From assembly GCA_947573485.1 (NCBI GenBank), contig CANPGB010000012.1, positions 20,127 through 84,126 of the forward strand: a stretch of 64,000 bases of DNA, read 5' to 3'. Positions 43,368-51,081 of the stretch are shown piece after piece (position 1 is the first letter of the stretch; the number at the start of each line of letters is the position of its first letter). The notes beneath the pieces are model-generated. The model saw only the letters and a program-made list of their open reading frames with translations. It searched no databases and was not told the origin of the DNA. This DNA is from an uncultured Porphyromonadaceae bacterium (GTDB taxonomy: Bacteria > Bacteroidota > Bacteroidia > Bacteroidales > Muribaculaceae). The position numbers and the translations under genes are program-made.

Positions 43368-44136
43368 CCCCCACGCCATTGACTCCGGCCCCGAAAAGGG
43401 CGAAGTCGTAGATTGCAGGGTCGTCGGGATTCATTTGGCGAAGATTGCCGGTGAGTTCTTCGACGGCCCTGCGGTCGTTCTGTTTTCTTGTGAGCAGACC
43501 GAGCGCGCGCGAGGTGTTGGCCGAATGAACGTCGAGAGGGATATAAAGCTTCGACGGCGACACGGCCTGCCATACGCCCATGTCGACTATGCCGTCGTTG
43601 CGCACGAGCCAGCGCAGAGCCATGTTGAAGCGCTTGAGTGCCGAGGTTGCGGCATTGTCGGGAAGGCAGCGCGTGGGGCCGTCGAGAGGGCAGTGGGCAT
43701 TGCTGTCGTGGAGCACCTTGTTGAGATTGCAGGCTATCTCCCATGCCGGAGCTTCCGATGCTGTGGCTCCTGTGGCCACGGCGAAATCTTCGAGCGACCC
43801 GTAGCGGGAATACACTTCGCGCAGGCCGCGGAGGAAGAACCGCAGGTGGCGTCCGAAGAAGGTGCGGTGGATATTGGCCTCTGTGATTCCTTCAATATCT
43901 CCTTCCTTTACAAAAAGATAGGGCTCTTGGCCGAGCAGCGCGTGCAGCTTCTCGGCGTTATTGAGAATCATCGGGCGCCGCCCCCATGCTATTGTAGAAG
44001 TGAGGAGCGATGAAATCTCGATGTCGCGCTTGTCGCTGAAACGGCGCGGGAACTGAACAGGGTCGTTGTCGGCGAACGAAGGCACGTTATATTCAGTTAG
44101 AAGTCTGTCGAGGGTGTTTTTTAAAGTGGAATCCAT
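43354..44136 (-). CDS. TIGR02757 (DUF2400) family protein
   Basis: A 260-residue all-helical protein of the TIGR02757 family. Recognisable blocks: [80 protein letters not shown], and a C-terminal [14 protein letters not shown]. Short helices and the PLDVH motif recall helix-hairpin-helix DNA glycosylases, but the function is unproven. I chose the ATG at 44136; a longer reading enters the terminator of tRNA-Ser. Confidence 0.88.
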   Translation of the reverse strand: MDSTLKNTLDRLLTEYNVPSFADNDPVQFPRRFSDKRDIEISSLLTSTIAWGRRPMILNNAEKLHALLGQEPYLFVKEGDIEGITEANIHRTFFGRHLRFFLRGLREVYSRYGSLEDFAVATGATASEAPAWEIACNLNKVLHDSNAHCPLDGPTRCLPDNAATSALKRFNMALRWLVRNDGIVDMGVWQAVSPSKLYIPLDVHSANTSRALGLLTRKQNDRRAVEELTGNLRQMNPDDPAIYDFALFGAGVNGVGVNPE

Positions 44137-44154
44137 GAGTTGTCGGGTACAAAA

Positions 44155-44186
44155 TAAAAAAGCTTGCACCCGGTTGGATGCAAGCT
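44155..44186 (-). terminator. intrinsic terminator of tRNA-Ser
   Basis: On the minus strand AGCTTGCA (44186-44179) pairs with TGCAAGCT (44168-44161), loop of 10 nt, then a TTTTTATTTT run. It lies 26 nt after the tRNA. Confidence 0.85.
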
Positions 44187-44211
44187 GCAATCTTTTCAAG
44201 ACTATGATTTG

Positions 44212-44298
44212 CGGAGAGGACGAGATTCGAACTCGTGGTAGGATTACTCCTACGTCAGTTTAGCAAACTGGTGGTTTCAGCCACTCACCCACCTCTCC
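44212..44298 (-). tRNA. tRNA-Ser (anticodon GCU)
   Basis: Minus-strand 87-nt class II tRNA. Acceptor arms GGAGAGG (44298-44292) and CCTCTCC (44219-44213) pair fully; discriminator G at 44212 suits serine. The anticodon loop TTGCTAA reads GCU; a long variable arm (GTAGGAGTAATCCTAC) and the GTTCGAATC T-loop follow. CCA is not encoded. Confidence 0.96.
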
Positions 44299-44328
44299 AA
44301 GGTGAGTCTTGTTTCCTGATTGCGAGTG

Positions 44329-44360
44329 CAAAGTTAGCACCTTTTTTGTTATCCGCCAAA
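44329..44360 (-). promoter_or_regulatory. promoter of tRNA-Ser
   Basis: Minus-strand TTTG (44360-44357), exactly 20 nt, then TAACTTTG (44336-44329); the tRNA 5-prime end is at 44298. Confidence 0.75.
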
Positions 44361-44422
44361 TTTTTCACCAAGTTTTTTTGACGACGCCCTTATTTTTTGA
44401 CATACGGCGAACCACACGGTGC

Positions 44423-45046
44423 TTATCCCTCAGTGTGGAAGCTTGTGAACGACGAGCGCTCCTGTTGCGGAATCTCTTCATTAGCAGCCTTGAAAGCCTT
44501 GACCATGAAGGCTATGTTGCGGCCGAGGTTACGCATCGTCTGTAATCCTTCGAGGTCGGCTTCAACATCTTGAGCCGTGAAACCGTGTACTTCGTTCCAA
44601 TAGGTGCTCGATGCTATTGGCATGGCGCTGATTGTAAAGTATTTGTTAATCTCGTCGAAAGCCGAAGTCGAGCCCGCGCGTCGCGATGATACTACGGCTG
44701 CGCCTACTTTCATTGTCTTGTCGAAGTTGCCAGATGTGCTGTAGAAGAGGCGGTCGAGGAACGAAAGCACCTGCCCGTTGCATCCGGCATAGTACACAGG
44801 GCTGCCCACAACGAGGCCGTCGGCGTCGGCGAATTTCGGGGCCGTTTCGTTCACTATATCATTGAACACGCAGCGGCCGTGCTCGCGGCAGAAATTGCAT
44901 CCTATGCAACCTCGCACATCTTTATTGCCAATTTCCACGCGTTCGGTTTCCACACCGTTGTCAGCGAGGGTCTTTTCGAGCTCGCGCAGAGCCCTGTCGG
45001 TGCAGCCGTGGAGGTGGGGGCTGCCGTTCACTACAAGTATCTTCAT
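44423..45046 (-). CDS. flavodoxin-like NADPH-dependent FMN reductase-family protein
   Basis: A 207-residue flavodoxin-fold protein. The FMN phosphate loop VNGSPHLHGCTDRAL is at the N-terminus, and GSPVYYAGCNGQVLSFLDRL is the flavin-ring segment. Three cysteines in GCIGCNFCREHGRC resemble the iron-sulfur motif of archaeal Isf-type flavoproteins, so it may hold a cluster. I chose the ATG at 45046 (MKILVV); it starts 19 nt after a GNAT gene. Confidence 0.87.
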   Translation of the reverse strand: MKILVVNGSPHLHGCTDRALRELEKTLADNGVETERVEIGNKDVRGCIGCNFCREHGRCVFNDIVNETAPKFADADGLVVGSPVYYAGCNGQVLSFLDRLFYSTSGNFDKTMKVGAAVVSSRRAGSTSAFDEINKYFTISAMPIASSTYWNEVHGFTAQDVEADLEGLQTMRNLGRNIAFMVKAFKAANEEIPQQERSSFTSFHTEG

Positions 45047-45065
45047 ATCTCTGGTTTGTCTTTTT

Positions 45066-45545
45066 TCAATCTTTATTATAAACACGCCCGGGGGTGCTTG
45101 TGTTCCCTGTGGCTTTAGTGAGATACAGCATATGGCGGAGCTGCACGCCTTCTTCGATAATAGGCTCGGGATAGTTGTCGGTGAAGAAATTCTCTATCTT
45201 GTAGGCATACCGGTAGCCGCACGACTCATAGAAGCGCAGGGTAGAGGGAGTCTCACCTGTGCCGAGGCGGAAGCGTGAGCCCCGGTAAACATTCTCAACG
45301 TGGGCGAGCATGGCTCGGCCTATGCCTTGACGGCGTCGCTCAGCCACTACGGCAAGATTCTTTATCTCTATCCAGCCCTCGGGCTCTTGGGTCACCACGC
45401 ACACAGCAATCGCTTTACCGCCGTCGCGCCCAACATACACCGTACCGCGGTCGAGATAGCGCCTGATCATAGCTTCCGACTCATCGCCGATGAGCAGCAG
45501 CGGCATAAGTACGCTTCTATCCGAAAGGTGTTCTTCGATTGTCAT
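45066..45545 (-). CDS. GNAT-family N-acetyltransferase 1
   Basis: A 159-residue acetyltransferase-fold protein. The acetyl-CoA loop is in VVAERRRQGIGRAMLAHVE, and the C-terminal FYESCGYRYAYKIENFF is typical. Substrate unknown. A TAACTTCG box (45558-45551, one mismatch) ends 6 nt before the ATG, suggesting a nearly leaderless mRNA. Cotranscribed with the flavodoxin-like gene. Confidence 0.87.
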   Translation of the reverse strand: MTIEEHLSDRSVLMPLLLIGDESEAMIRRYLDRGTVYVGRDGGKAIAVCVVTQEPEGWIEIKNLAVVAERRRQGIGRAMLAHVENVYRGSRFRLGTGETPSTLRFYESCGYRYAYKIENFFTDNYPEPIIEEGVQLRHMLYLTKATGNTSTPGRVYNKD

Positions 45546-45623
45546 ATACGCGAAGTTAATGATTATTATTGAATCGATACCGAAAAAGAGGAGCCAATCA
45601 GCAGATATTTAGTAATTTTGTGC

Positions 45624-46124
45624 ATGATTACATCACAACGATTGATTCTGCGCCCCTGGCGCTCATCTGATGCCGAAGCCTTGTATGCCCTCGCTTCGGA
45701 CCCCGCTGTAGGCCCTCCCGCGGGTTGGCCACCCCATGAGTCGGTGGTCATGAGCCGTGAGATTATAGAGACCGTCTTTGCCGCCCCCGAAGTATATGCG
45801 CTTGTTCTCAAAGACAGTGGCACACTCGTGGGCTGCTGCGGATTGGTACCATTCAACAGCGACCGTACTGCCCCCGATGAGGCTGAAATAGGTTATTGGA
45901 TTGGCCGTGAGTTCTGGGGCAATGGCTATGCTCCCGAAGCCGTGCTTGCGCTCGAAGCCCACGCGTTCAGTACCCTCGGCAAAAGCACTCTGTGGATAGC
46001 TTTTACCGACGGCAACGAAAAGTCGCGCCGTGTGGCTGAGAAATGCGGTTATTGCTACAGCCACACACGTGCGGGAGAGGGCGGGGCAGAGCACTTCTTC
46101 TGCAAACGGCGCACTCTTGACTGA
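45624..46124 (+). CDS. GNAT-family N-acetyltransferase 2 (RimJ/RimL type)
   Basis: A 166-residue protein of the RimJ/RimL-like acetyltransferase group: TSQRLILRPWRSSDAEALYALASDPAVG, EIGYWIGREFWGNGYAPEAVLAL (acetyl-CoA loop) and EKSRRVAEKCGY. Substrate may be an N-terminal amine, amino acid or small molecule. I chose the ATG at 45624; a TAATTTTG box at 45613-45620 ends only 3 nt before it. Confidence 0.88.
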   Translation: MITSQRLILRPWRSSDAEALYALASDPAVGPPAGWPPHESVVMSREIIETVFAAPEVYALVLKDSGTLVGCCGLVPFNSDRTAPDEAEIGYWIGREFWGNGYAPEAVLALEAHAFSTLGKSTLWIAFTDGNEKSRRVAEKCGYCYSHTRAGEGGAEHFFCKRRTLD

Positions 46125-46130
46125 CGAGGC

Positions 46131-46763
46131 TTACAGCTCGGCGATGCTTCTGAAATCGCTCACCATATAGTCGGGCGAGGCCGCCTTGAGTGAATTTATC
46201 GACCCGTTTCCGTAAGTCACGGCGCATGTCTTGCATCCGGCGCCATTGCCCATGAGGATGTCGACGTCGGCATCTCCGACCACCAAAGTGTCGGCAGCTT
46301 CCCACCCAAGAGCCTTGAGAATAGTAAGCACAGGCTCAGGGTCCGGCTTGCCTTTGCTGACGTTGTCGGCGCCCACTACCATGGCAAACCAGTTGTCGAT
46401 TCCCAAGCCCGTGAGATAGTCATTGAGCGATGCCAGCCGTCGGCTCGAAGCTATTGCAAGGCCGCACCCGGCAGCACGGAGCTCGCCGAGGGTTTCAATA
46501 ACACCGGGAAAAGCGTTCTCGTGCGCGCCCTTTTTGAGCCGCTCGTAGTTGGCGCGGAAGGTGCGGGCAAAGTCGGCGTTCGAAATATCGAGATCCGGAT
46601 ACAGATATTTTCCGGCCTCATCGGTGCGTATGCCAATAATCGAGCGGCACTCCTCCTCAGTTTTTTCAGGGAGTCCCATTTCTTTTATTGTAGCTTTTAT
46701 TGTCGCAAGAATCACCCCCGAAGTATCCATGAGGGTGCCGTCGAAATCAAAAATGTAGTTCAT
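46131..46763 (-). CDS. HAD-family hydrolase, phosphoglycolate phosphatase-like
   Basis: A 210-residue haloacid dehalogenase-like phosphatase with the nucleophile motif FDFDGTLMDTSG, motif II ASSRRL, the Lys motif GKPDPEPVLTILKALG and the acidic motif VVGDADVDILMG. The helical cap between residues about 18-80 is the Gph/PGP type. Substrate not determined. A promoter box ends 5 nt before the ATG. Confidence 0.88.
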   Translation of the reverse strand: MNYIFDFDGTLMDTSGVILATIKATIKEMGLPEKTEEECRSIIGIRTDEAGKYLYPDLDISNADFARTFRANYERLKKGAHENAFPGVIETLGELRAAGCGLAIASSRRLASLNDYLTGLGIDNWFAMVVGADNVSKGKPDPEPVLTILKALGWEAADTLVVGDADVDILMGNGAGCKTCAVTYGNGSINSLKAASPDYMVSDFRSIAEL

Positions 46764-46767
46764 AGTG

Positions 46768-46798
46768 CAAAATTATACTATCCCGGGCATTTAGGCAA
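46768..46798 (-). promoter_or_regulatory. promoter of HAD hydrolase gene
   Basis: Minus-strand TTG (46798-46796), a 20-nt spacer and TAATTTTG (46775-46768). The ATG begins at 46763, so the predicted transcription start falls on or next to the start codon. Confidence 0.65.
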
Positions 46799-47237
46799 TA
46801 TCTTCGTCCTGCAAAGACAGGTGCAGAATAGGGTAAGGACGTCCTGCATCATCCATTTCGTCGCGACCCGTGACTATGAATCCTTTACTCAGATAAAACT
46901 TCAACGCAGCCTGATTCTGCTCGTTAACATCTACATAGCGGCAGCCCGACTCCAGTGCATGCTCTATCAGCAGCGACCCGTAGCCGCGCCCCATGAAATT
47001 CGAATCAATAAAGAGCATTTCGATTCTGTCGCCGGCCACGCCTATAAATCCTGCCAAGACTCCGTTCTCGCGCACCCCAAAGAGGTCGACGGTGGGGAAA
47101 TATTCCGGAATCAAAGCCTCCTTTATTTGGGTGATGTCAGCCTCGCTGAGGAAGCTGTGGCTCGCGCGGACCGACCGCTCCCAAATATCGCAGAGCGCAG
47201 GGTAGTGGTCAGCGTTGCATTTCACTATCTCTTTCAT
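46791..47237 (-). CDS. GNAT-family N-acetyltransferase 3
   Basis: A 148-residue acetyltransferase of the YjaB/PhnO-like group: SVRASHSFLSEADI, IEMLFIDSNFMGRGYGSLLIEHAL and VDVNEQNQAALKFYLSKGF. I chose the ATG at 47237 because the promoter -7 box covers 47268-47275; a start at 47270 would lie within it. Substrate unknown. Confidence 0.88.
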   Translation of the reverse strand: MKEIVKCNADHYPALCDIWERSVRASHSFLSEADITQIKEALIPEYFPTVDLFGVRENGVLAGFIGVAGDRIEMLFIDSNFMGRGYGSLLIEHALESGCRYVDVNEQNQAALKFYLSKGFIVTGRDEMDDAGRPYPILHLSLQDEDIA

Positions 47238-47267
47238 TTCGCAATTCAATAGATATTTGACTCCTTG

Positions 47268-47299
47268 CAAAAGTAATCAAAACACTCGGCCGGAGCAAA
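47268..47299 (-). promoter_or_regulatory. promoter of GNAT gene 3
   Basis: Minus-strand TTTG (about 47299-47296), a 20-nt spacer and TACTTTTG (47275-47268); the ATG is at 47237. Confidence 0.65.
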
Positions 47300-47310
47300 T
47301 GTTATGACAG

Positions 47311-47347
47311 GGTAATTTTGCTATCACAAAAAATGCACAAAATTACC
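47311..47347. repeat. inverted repeat made of two facing -7 boxes
   Basis: GGTAATTTTG at 47311-47320 and CAAAATTACC at 47338-47347 are perfect inverted copies, 17 nt apart. Each contains TAATTTTG, so the two potential promoters point toward each other. -33 boxes are weak for both. It could instead be an operator. Confidence 0.6.
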
Positions 47348-47430
47348 AGAATCAGGCCATGACACTGCTTAACCTTACCAAAGTATACAGGGCTTGGCGT
47401 GGTCTTGGAGCAACCTAACTCCAAGTTTTT
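47326..47430 (+). ncRNA. candidate short transcription unit (small RNA or micro-ORF mRNA)
   Basis: A TAATTTTG box at 47313-47320 precedes about 100 nt that end in a hairpin (CTTGGAG 47404-47410, CTCCAAG 47419-47425) and a TTTTT run. Nothing else in this strand stretch is annotated, and the terminator does not serve any plus-strand gene I can see. The unit contains two tiny ORFs. No matching -33 box is visible, so expression is uncertain. Confidence 0.35.
47359..47418 (+). CDS. possible 19-residue micro-ORF
   Basis: MTLLNLTKVYRAWRGLGAT, ending in a TAA within the loop of the terminator hairpin. A 9-codon ORF (47333-47362, MHKITRIRP) ends in its ATG with an ATGA overlap, as in translational coupling. 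No family recognised; could be chance. Confidence 0.2.
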   Translation: MTLLNLTKVYRAWRGLGAT

Positions 47431-47443
47431 CAGATAGATAAAG

Positions 47444-47485
47444 AAAAGTCAGCTAACCCCGGGTGTACAGGGAAAACTGACTTTT
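47444..47485 (-). terminator. terminator of ssrA
   Basis: Inverted 9-bp arms AAAAGTCAG (47444-47452) and CTGACTTTT (47477-47485), 24-nt loop, followed on the minus strand by a T-rich stretch. It lies 10 nt after the tmRNA 3-prime end. Confidence 0.6.
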
Positions 47486-47494
47486 ATCACTTTG

Positions 47495-47891
47495 TGGAGC
47501 TGGAGGGATTCGAACCCTCGTCCAAACGCGGAATCAATGCGCTTTCTACGTGCGTAGTTTCAAGTTGATTTTCGTGCTGCGGCAGGCCTGAAACTACCAA
47601 CCGCGGCCTTAACCTCTAAAATTTCGGCTCCCTCGCGAGGTTCTCGGCAGCCTATTTCCGATATTCCTGCACCGCCATATCGATCCGTCTCGGAAAAAGG
47701 ACAATCGGGCGATGTCTTGTCGCTGCAACTGTTGCGGCGATTAAGCTGATCTACTGTACTTCAATCAAGCAGCAAGAGCGTAGTTGTTTTCGCCATTTAA
47801 ATTGGTCGAAGCCTGATATTAAAGAGCATAGACCTCAAAGCTCTGCACGCTTACACACCTCTTCTACACGCTGTCAAAACCTGTCAACCCC
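47495..47891 (-). ncRNA. ssrA: transfer-messenger RNA
   Basis: About 397 nt on the minus strand. The 5-prime GGGGTTG pairs with the 3-prime CAGCTCC to make the acceptor stem, and the T-arm GGTTCGAATCC is present near the 3-prime end; CCA is not encoded. The internal reading frame (47794-47765) gives the degradation tag GENNYALAA followed by TGA, matching tags known from Bacteroidetes. It rescues stalled ribosomes together with SmpB, which is not in this window. A promoter (TATCTTTG at 47929-47922) lies upstream, so a 5-prime leader of about 25 nt would be removed by RNase P. Confidence 0.95.
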
Positions 47892-47921
47892 ATAGAATGG
47901 TATAAGATGTGAAAAGATTTG

Positions 47922-47954
47922 CAAAGATAGATGTTTTGATTGTTTCGCGCCAAA
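47922..47954 (-). promoter_or_regulatory. promoter of ssrA
   Basis: Minus-strand TTTG (47954-47951), 21-nt spacer, TATCTTTG (47929-47922). Confidence 0.65.
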
Positions 47955-48051
47955 TAATTACGATTATTTTAGCATTATTTAATATTTGAAGCGGTGTTAT
48001 GTCGGCGTTCTTTGGGTGCTGTATGGCATGAAAAAAATTGTGTGAAAAATA

Positions 48052-48083
48052 TTGCGATATAACGAATTTTTTCCGTAATTTTG
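48052..48083 (+). promoter_or_regulatory. promoter of mdh
   Basis: TTG at 48052-48054, 21-nt spacer and TAATTTTG at 48076-48083; leader of about 65 nt before the ATG at 48155. Confidence 0.65.
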
Positions 48084-48154
48084 TCGGCGACAAGCATCCC
48101 GAGCGGGGTGCAGGTCTTGAAAACGTTTCTATACCTATTTAAATATACGATATT

Positions 48155-49081
48155 ATGTCAAAAGTTACAGTAGTGGGCGCCGGCAACGTAGGCGCAACCT
48201 GTGCAAATGTGCTGGTAACATTCCAGCTCGCCGATGAGGTTGTTCTTCTCGACATCAAGGAAGGTGTTTCGGAAGGCAAGGCAATGGACATCATGCAGAC
48301 TGCCAACATCCTCGGTCTCAACAGCCGTCTCGTAGGCGTTACCAACGATTACGCCCGCACAGAAGGTTCTGACGTTGTTGTCATCACTTCGGGTATTCCC
48401 CGAAAGCCCGGCATGACCCGCGAGGAGCTTATCGGTGTTAACGCCGGTATCGTCCGTTCGGTTACCGAAAATGTTCTTGCCCACTCGCCCAACGCTATCA
48501 TCGTGTGCGTGAGCAACCCCATGGACACCATGACATACCTCATCCACCGCGAGACCAAGCTCCCCCGCAACCGAATCATCGGTATGGGTGGTGCTCTCGA
48601 CAGCGCACGCTTCAAATATTTCCTCAGCCAGGCTCTCAACGCCAACGCCAATGAGGTAGAAGGCATCGTTATCGGCGGACACGGCGACACCACAATGATT
48701 CCTCTCAAGCGCTATGCAGCTTACCGCGGTATTCCCGCAACCACTCTTCTCGACGCTGAAGTTCTCGACAAGGTTGTTGCCGACACCATGGTAGGTGGCG
48801 CTACTCTCACCAAGCTCCTTGGTACCTCGGCATGGTATGCTCCCGGTGCTGCAGCAGCTCAGGTTGTGGCTGCCGTTCTCGGCGACCAGAAGCGTCTTAT
48901 CAGCTGCTCGGCCCTCCTCGAAGGTGAGTATGGCGAGAAAGACCTCTGCATCGGCGTTCCCTGTATCCTCGGCCGCAACGGTATCGAGAAAATCGTTGAA
49001 TTCGACCTCAACGAAGAAGAGAAGGCTCTCTTCGCCGCCAGCGCAGCCGCTGTACACAAAACTAACGCAGCTCTCAACTAA
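48155..49081 (+). CDS. mdh: malate dehydrogenase
   Basis: A 308-residue LDH-like malate dehydrogenase (NAD-dependent) that works in the reductive branch from oxaloacetate toward fumarate and succinate in fermenting Bacteroidales. NAD loop VGAGNVGATCA at the N-terminus, TSGIPRKPGMTREELIGVN, VSNPMDTMTYL, and the catalytic His in GGHGDTTMIPL. Codon bias is high. Own promoter and strong terminator make it monocistronic. Confidence 0.96.
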   Translation: MSKVTVVGAGNVGATCANVLVTFQLADEVVLLDIKEGVSEGKAMDIMQTANILGLNSRLVGVTNDYARTEGSDVVVITSGIPRKPGMTREELIGVNAGIVRSVTENVLAHSPNAIIVCVSNPMDTMTYLIHRETKLPRNRIIGMGGALDSARFKYFLSQALNANANEVEGIVIGGHGDTTMIPLKRYAAYRGIPATTLLDAEVLDKVVADTMVGGATLTKLLGTSAWYAPGAAAAQVVAAVLGDQKRLISCSALLEGEYGEKDLCIGVPCILGRNGIEKIVEFDLNEEEKALFAASAAAVHKTNAALN

Positions 49082-49109
49082 TAAGCCGCGTCAAACGTTA
49101 TACTTCAAG

Positions 49110-49142
49110 GCCGCCGGAGTTACTGCCCCGGCGGCTTTTTTA
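49110..49142 (+). terminator. intrinsic terminator of mdh
   Basis: GCCGCCGG (49110-49117) pairs with CCGGCGGC (49128-49135), followed by TTTTTT. Confidence 0.85.
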
Positions 49143-49155
49143 AACATCGATTAAT

Positions 49156-49647
49156 ATGAAAAAGATAGCATTTATAGCAAGTCTCGCAGCTCTCGTGGCT
49201 GCTTCCGCTTGTTCCACAAAGAGCACTGCCGAGGCCGATGCAGCCGCAGAAGCCGTTGAGCAGGAAACCGTAGAATCGGCCGTAGCCGTAGCTCCCGTTG
49301 CTACCGACGGCAAGGTAATAGAACTCTCCGATGCAGCTCTCGTAGCTCCCGGTGTCAATGTAGAGCAGCTCACCATCATCGACTTCAATGCCGTGTGGTG
49401 TGGCCCTTGCCGTCAGCTCACCCCTGTGCTCGAAGAAATGGCTCAGGCATACGCAGGCAAGGCAACCTTCATCTCGGTGGATGTCGATAAGTTCCCCGAC
49501 CTTTTTGAAGCTTACAACGTAGGCAACTCTATCCCTGCCGTTGTGTTCCTCAGCCCCGACGGCTCACGTCAGGATTTTGTAGGCACCTCCGACCTCCTTC
49601 CCGCCGATAGCTTCAAGGCTATCATCGACAGCAAACTCTCAAAATGA
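49156..49647 (+). CDS. thioredoxin-fold lipoprotein
   Basis: A 163-residue exported protein: signal peptide with lipobox-like ASAC (Cys19), an Ala/Glu-rich linker (about 22-50) and a thioredoxin domain with WCGPC at 81-85 and the cis-Pro segment NSIPAVVFL. It would act as a disulfide reductant or oxidant in the envelope. It overlaps the helicase gene by 4 nt. A membrane reductant that could recycle it is not nearby. Confidence 0.88.
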   Translation: MKKIAFIASLAALVAASACSTKSTAEADAAAEAVEQETVESAVAVAPVATDGKVIELSDAALVAPGVNVEQLTIIDFNAVWCGPCRQLTPVLEEMAQAYAGKATFISVDVDKFPDLFEAYNVGNSIPAVVFLSPDGSRQDFVGTSDLLPADSFKAIIDSKLSK

Positions 49648-50960
49648 ACATAAGCCAAATAAAATCGCGTGCCGAAGAGAGGCTCGCTATTGGCAAGTTT
49701 ACCCCACTGCAGCAGGCCATGGCCACGGAGCAACTTCCGCTCCGCGGCGTCCTGCTTGCCCCGACGGGCAGTGGCAAGACTCTCGCTTTCGCAATACCCC
49801 TGCTGCGGTCGCTTGATGCAAAGGCCCATGGCCTTCAGGCGCTTGTTATAGCGCCTACCCGCGAGTTGGTGCTTCAGGTGGCCGATGTGCTTCGCGCCCT
49901 TGCCAAGCCCGATTTCACTGTGGCTGCCTTTTATGGCGGTCATAGCGTGGAGGCCGAGGTTAATGCCCTTTCGGCCAGCCCCGCAATCCTCGTCTCGACG
50001 CCCGGACGCCTTCTCGACCACCTTCGCCGAGGACATTTTACAATAGGCAATCTCGCCACCCTTGTGCTTGACGAATACGACAAGTCGCTCGACCTCGGTT
50101 TTCTCCCGGATATCAAGGCTATAATGAAGCGTGTTGGCTTTTGCAGCTCCATTATCCTGACTTCCGCTACCGCCCTGGCCGAGATTCCCGAATGCTTCGG
50201 TAAGGCGCAATTCAAAACATTTGATTACACACTGCGCGAAGAGGAGGTGCCCGACATAAACTTCATGCAGGTAGAAAGTGCCGCTCCCGACAAGCTCGAC
50301 ACTCTCAAGCGGCTCCTCCGCGACCTCGGCAAGGAGCGAGTGATAGTTTTTGTGAACCACCGCGATGCAGCCGAGCGAGTATACACGTCGCTAAAAAACG
50401 ACGGTTTCGCCGTGGGGCTTTATCACGGCGGCCTTGAGCAGGATAGGCGCGAGAAAGCTCTCGTGCTCTTCGCCAACGGCACCACACCCGTGCTCATCGC
50501 CACCGACCTCGCTTCGCGCGGCCTCGATATTGCCGGTGTCGATGCAGTTATCCACTACCACCTGCCGGTGTCAGAAGAAGCAATGACGCACCGCAACGGA
50601 CGAACAGGCCGCATGGGCGCTTCCGGAAAAGCTTATGCAATAATTTCTGCAGTCGATAAGATTCCCGACTTCTTCCCGCAACTCTCAACTTATTGGCCCG
50701 AGGGTTCAGCCCCCATTCAGCAGGCCGACACCGCCACATTATATATTAATGCAGGCAAGCGCGAGAAAATCTCAAAAGGCGACATCGCCGGCTACCTCAT
50801 TCAGAAAGGCGGTCTCTCGGCAGCCGAGGTTGGCAAAATTGAGGTGCGCGACCATTGGGCATGTGTTGCCGTGCCCGCATCAAAAGCCGCCGCTCTTATC
50901 ACGACCGTGCAACCCTATAAGCTCAAGAATACCAGGGTGAAGCTGAGCCGCGTAGAGTAG
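49644..50960 (+). CDS. DEAD-box RNA helicase, DbpA-like
   Basis: A 438-residue superfamily 2 helicase. Motif I is APTGSGKT (39-46), Ia PTRELVLQ, motif II reads DEYD (143-146) in place of DEAD, motif III SAT, motif VI HRNGRTGRMG. The last about 75 residues look like the DbpA RNA-binding (RRM-like) domain (KGDIAGYLIQKGGLSAAEVGKIEV, then VAVPASKAAALI). Such helicases act on 23S rRNA hairpin 92 during ribosome assembly. It is translated from within the stop codon of the thioredoxin-like lipoprotein gene. Confidence 0.88.
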   Translation: MNISQIKSRAEERLAIGKFTPLQQAMATEQLPLRGVLLAPTGSGKTLAFAIPLLRSLDAKAHGLQALVIAPTRELVLQVADVLRALAKPDFTVAAFYGGHSVEAEVNALSASPAILVSTPGRLLDHLRRGHFTIGNLATLVLDEYDKSLDLGFLPDIKAIMKRVGFCSSIILTSATALAEIPECFGKAQFKTFDYTLREEEVPDINFMQVESAAPDKLDTLKRLLRDLGKERVIVFVNHRDAAERVYTSLKNDGFAVGLYHGGLEQDRREKALVLFANGTTPVLIATDLASRGLDIAGVDAVIHYHLPVSEEAMTHRNGRTGRMGASGKAYAIISAVDKIPDFFPQLSTYWPEGSAPIQQADTATLYINAGKREKISKGDIAGYLIQKGGLSAAEVGKIEVRDHWACVAVPASKAAALITTVQPYKLKNTRVKLSRVE

Positions 50961-51081
50961 GGCACGCACAGTTTATGCGCCACCTTGGCCGCGGGCGTGA
51001 ACAAATAGCGGCACCACGAGGTTTTAATTTAAATTCATCACACTGCAGAAATTGAAACCAACAACAATCATAGGCCGAATC

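Noticed and set aside
47495..47891. Protein-coding gene in the tmRNA region
   Set aside because: Only the 9-codon tag frame fits; the rest forms tmRNA structure with acceptor pairing and a T-arm.
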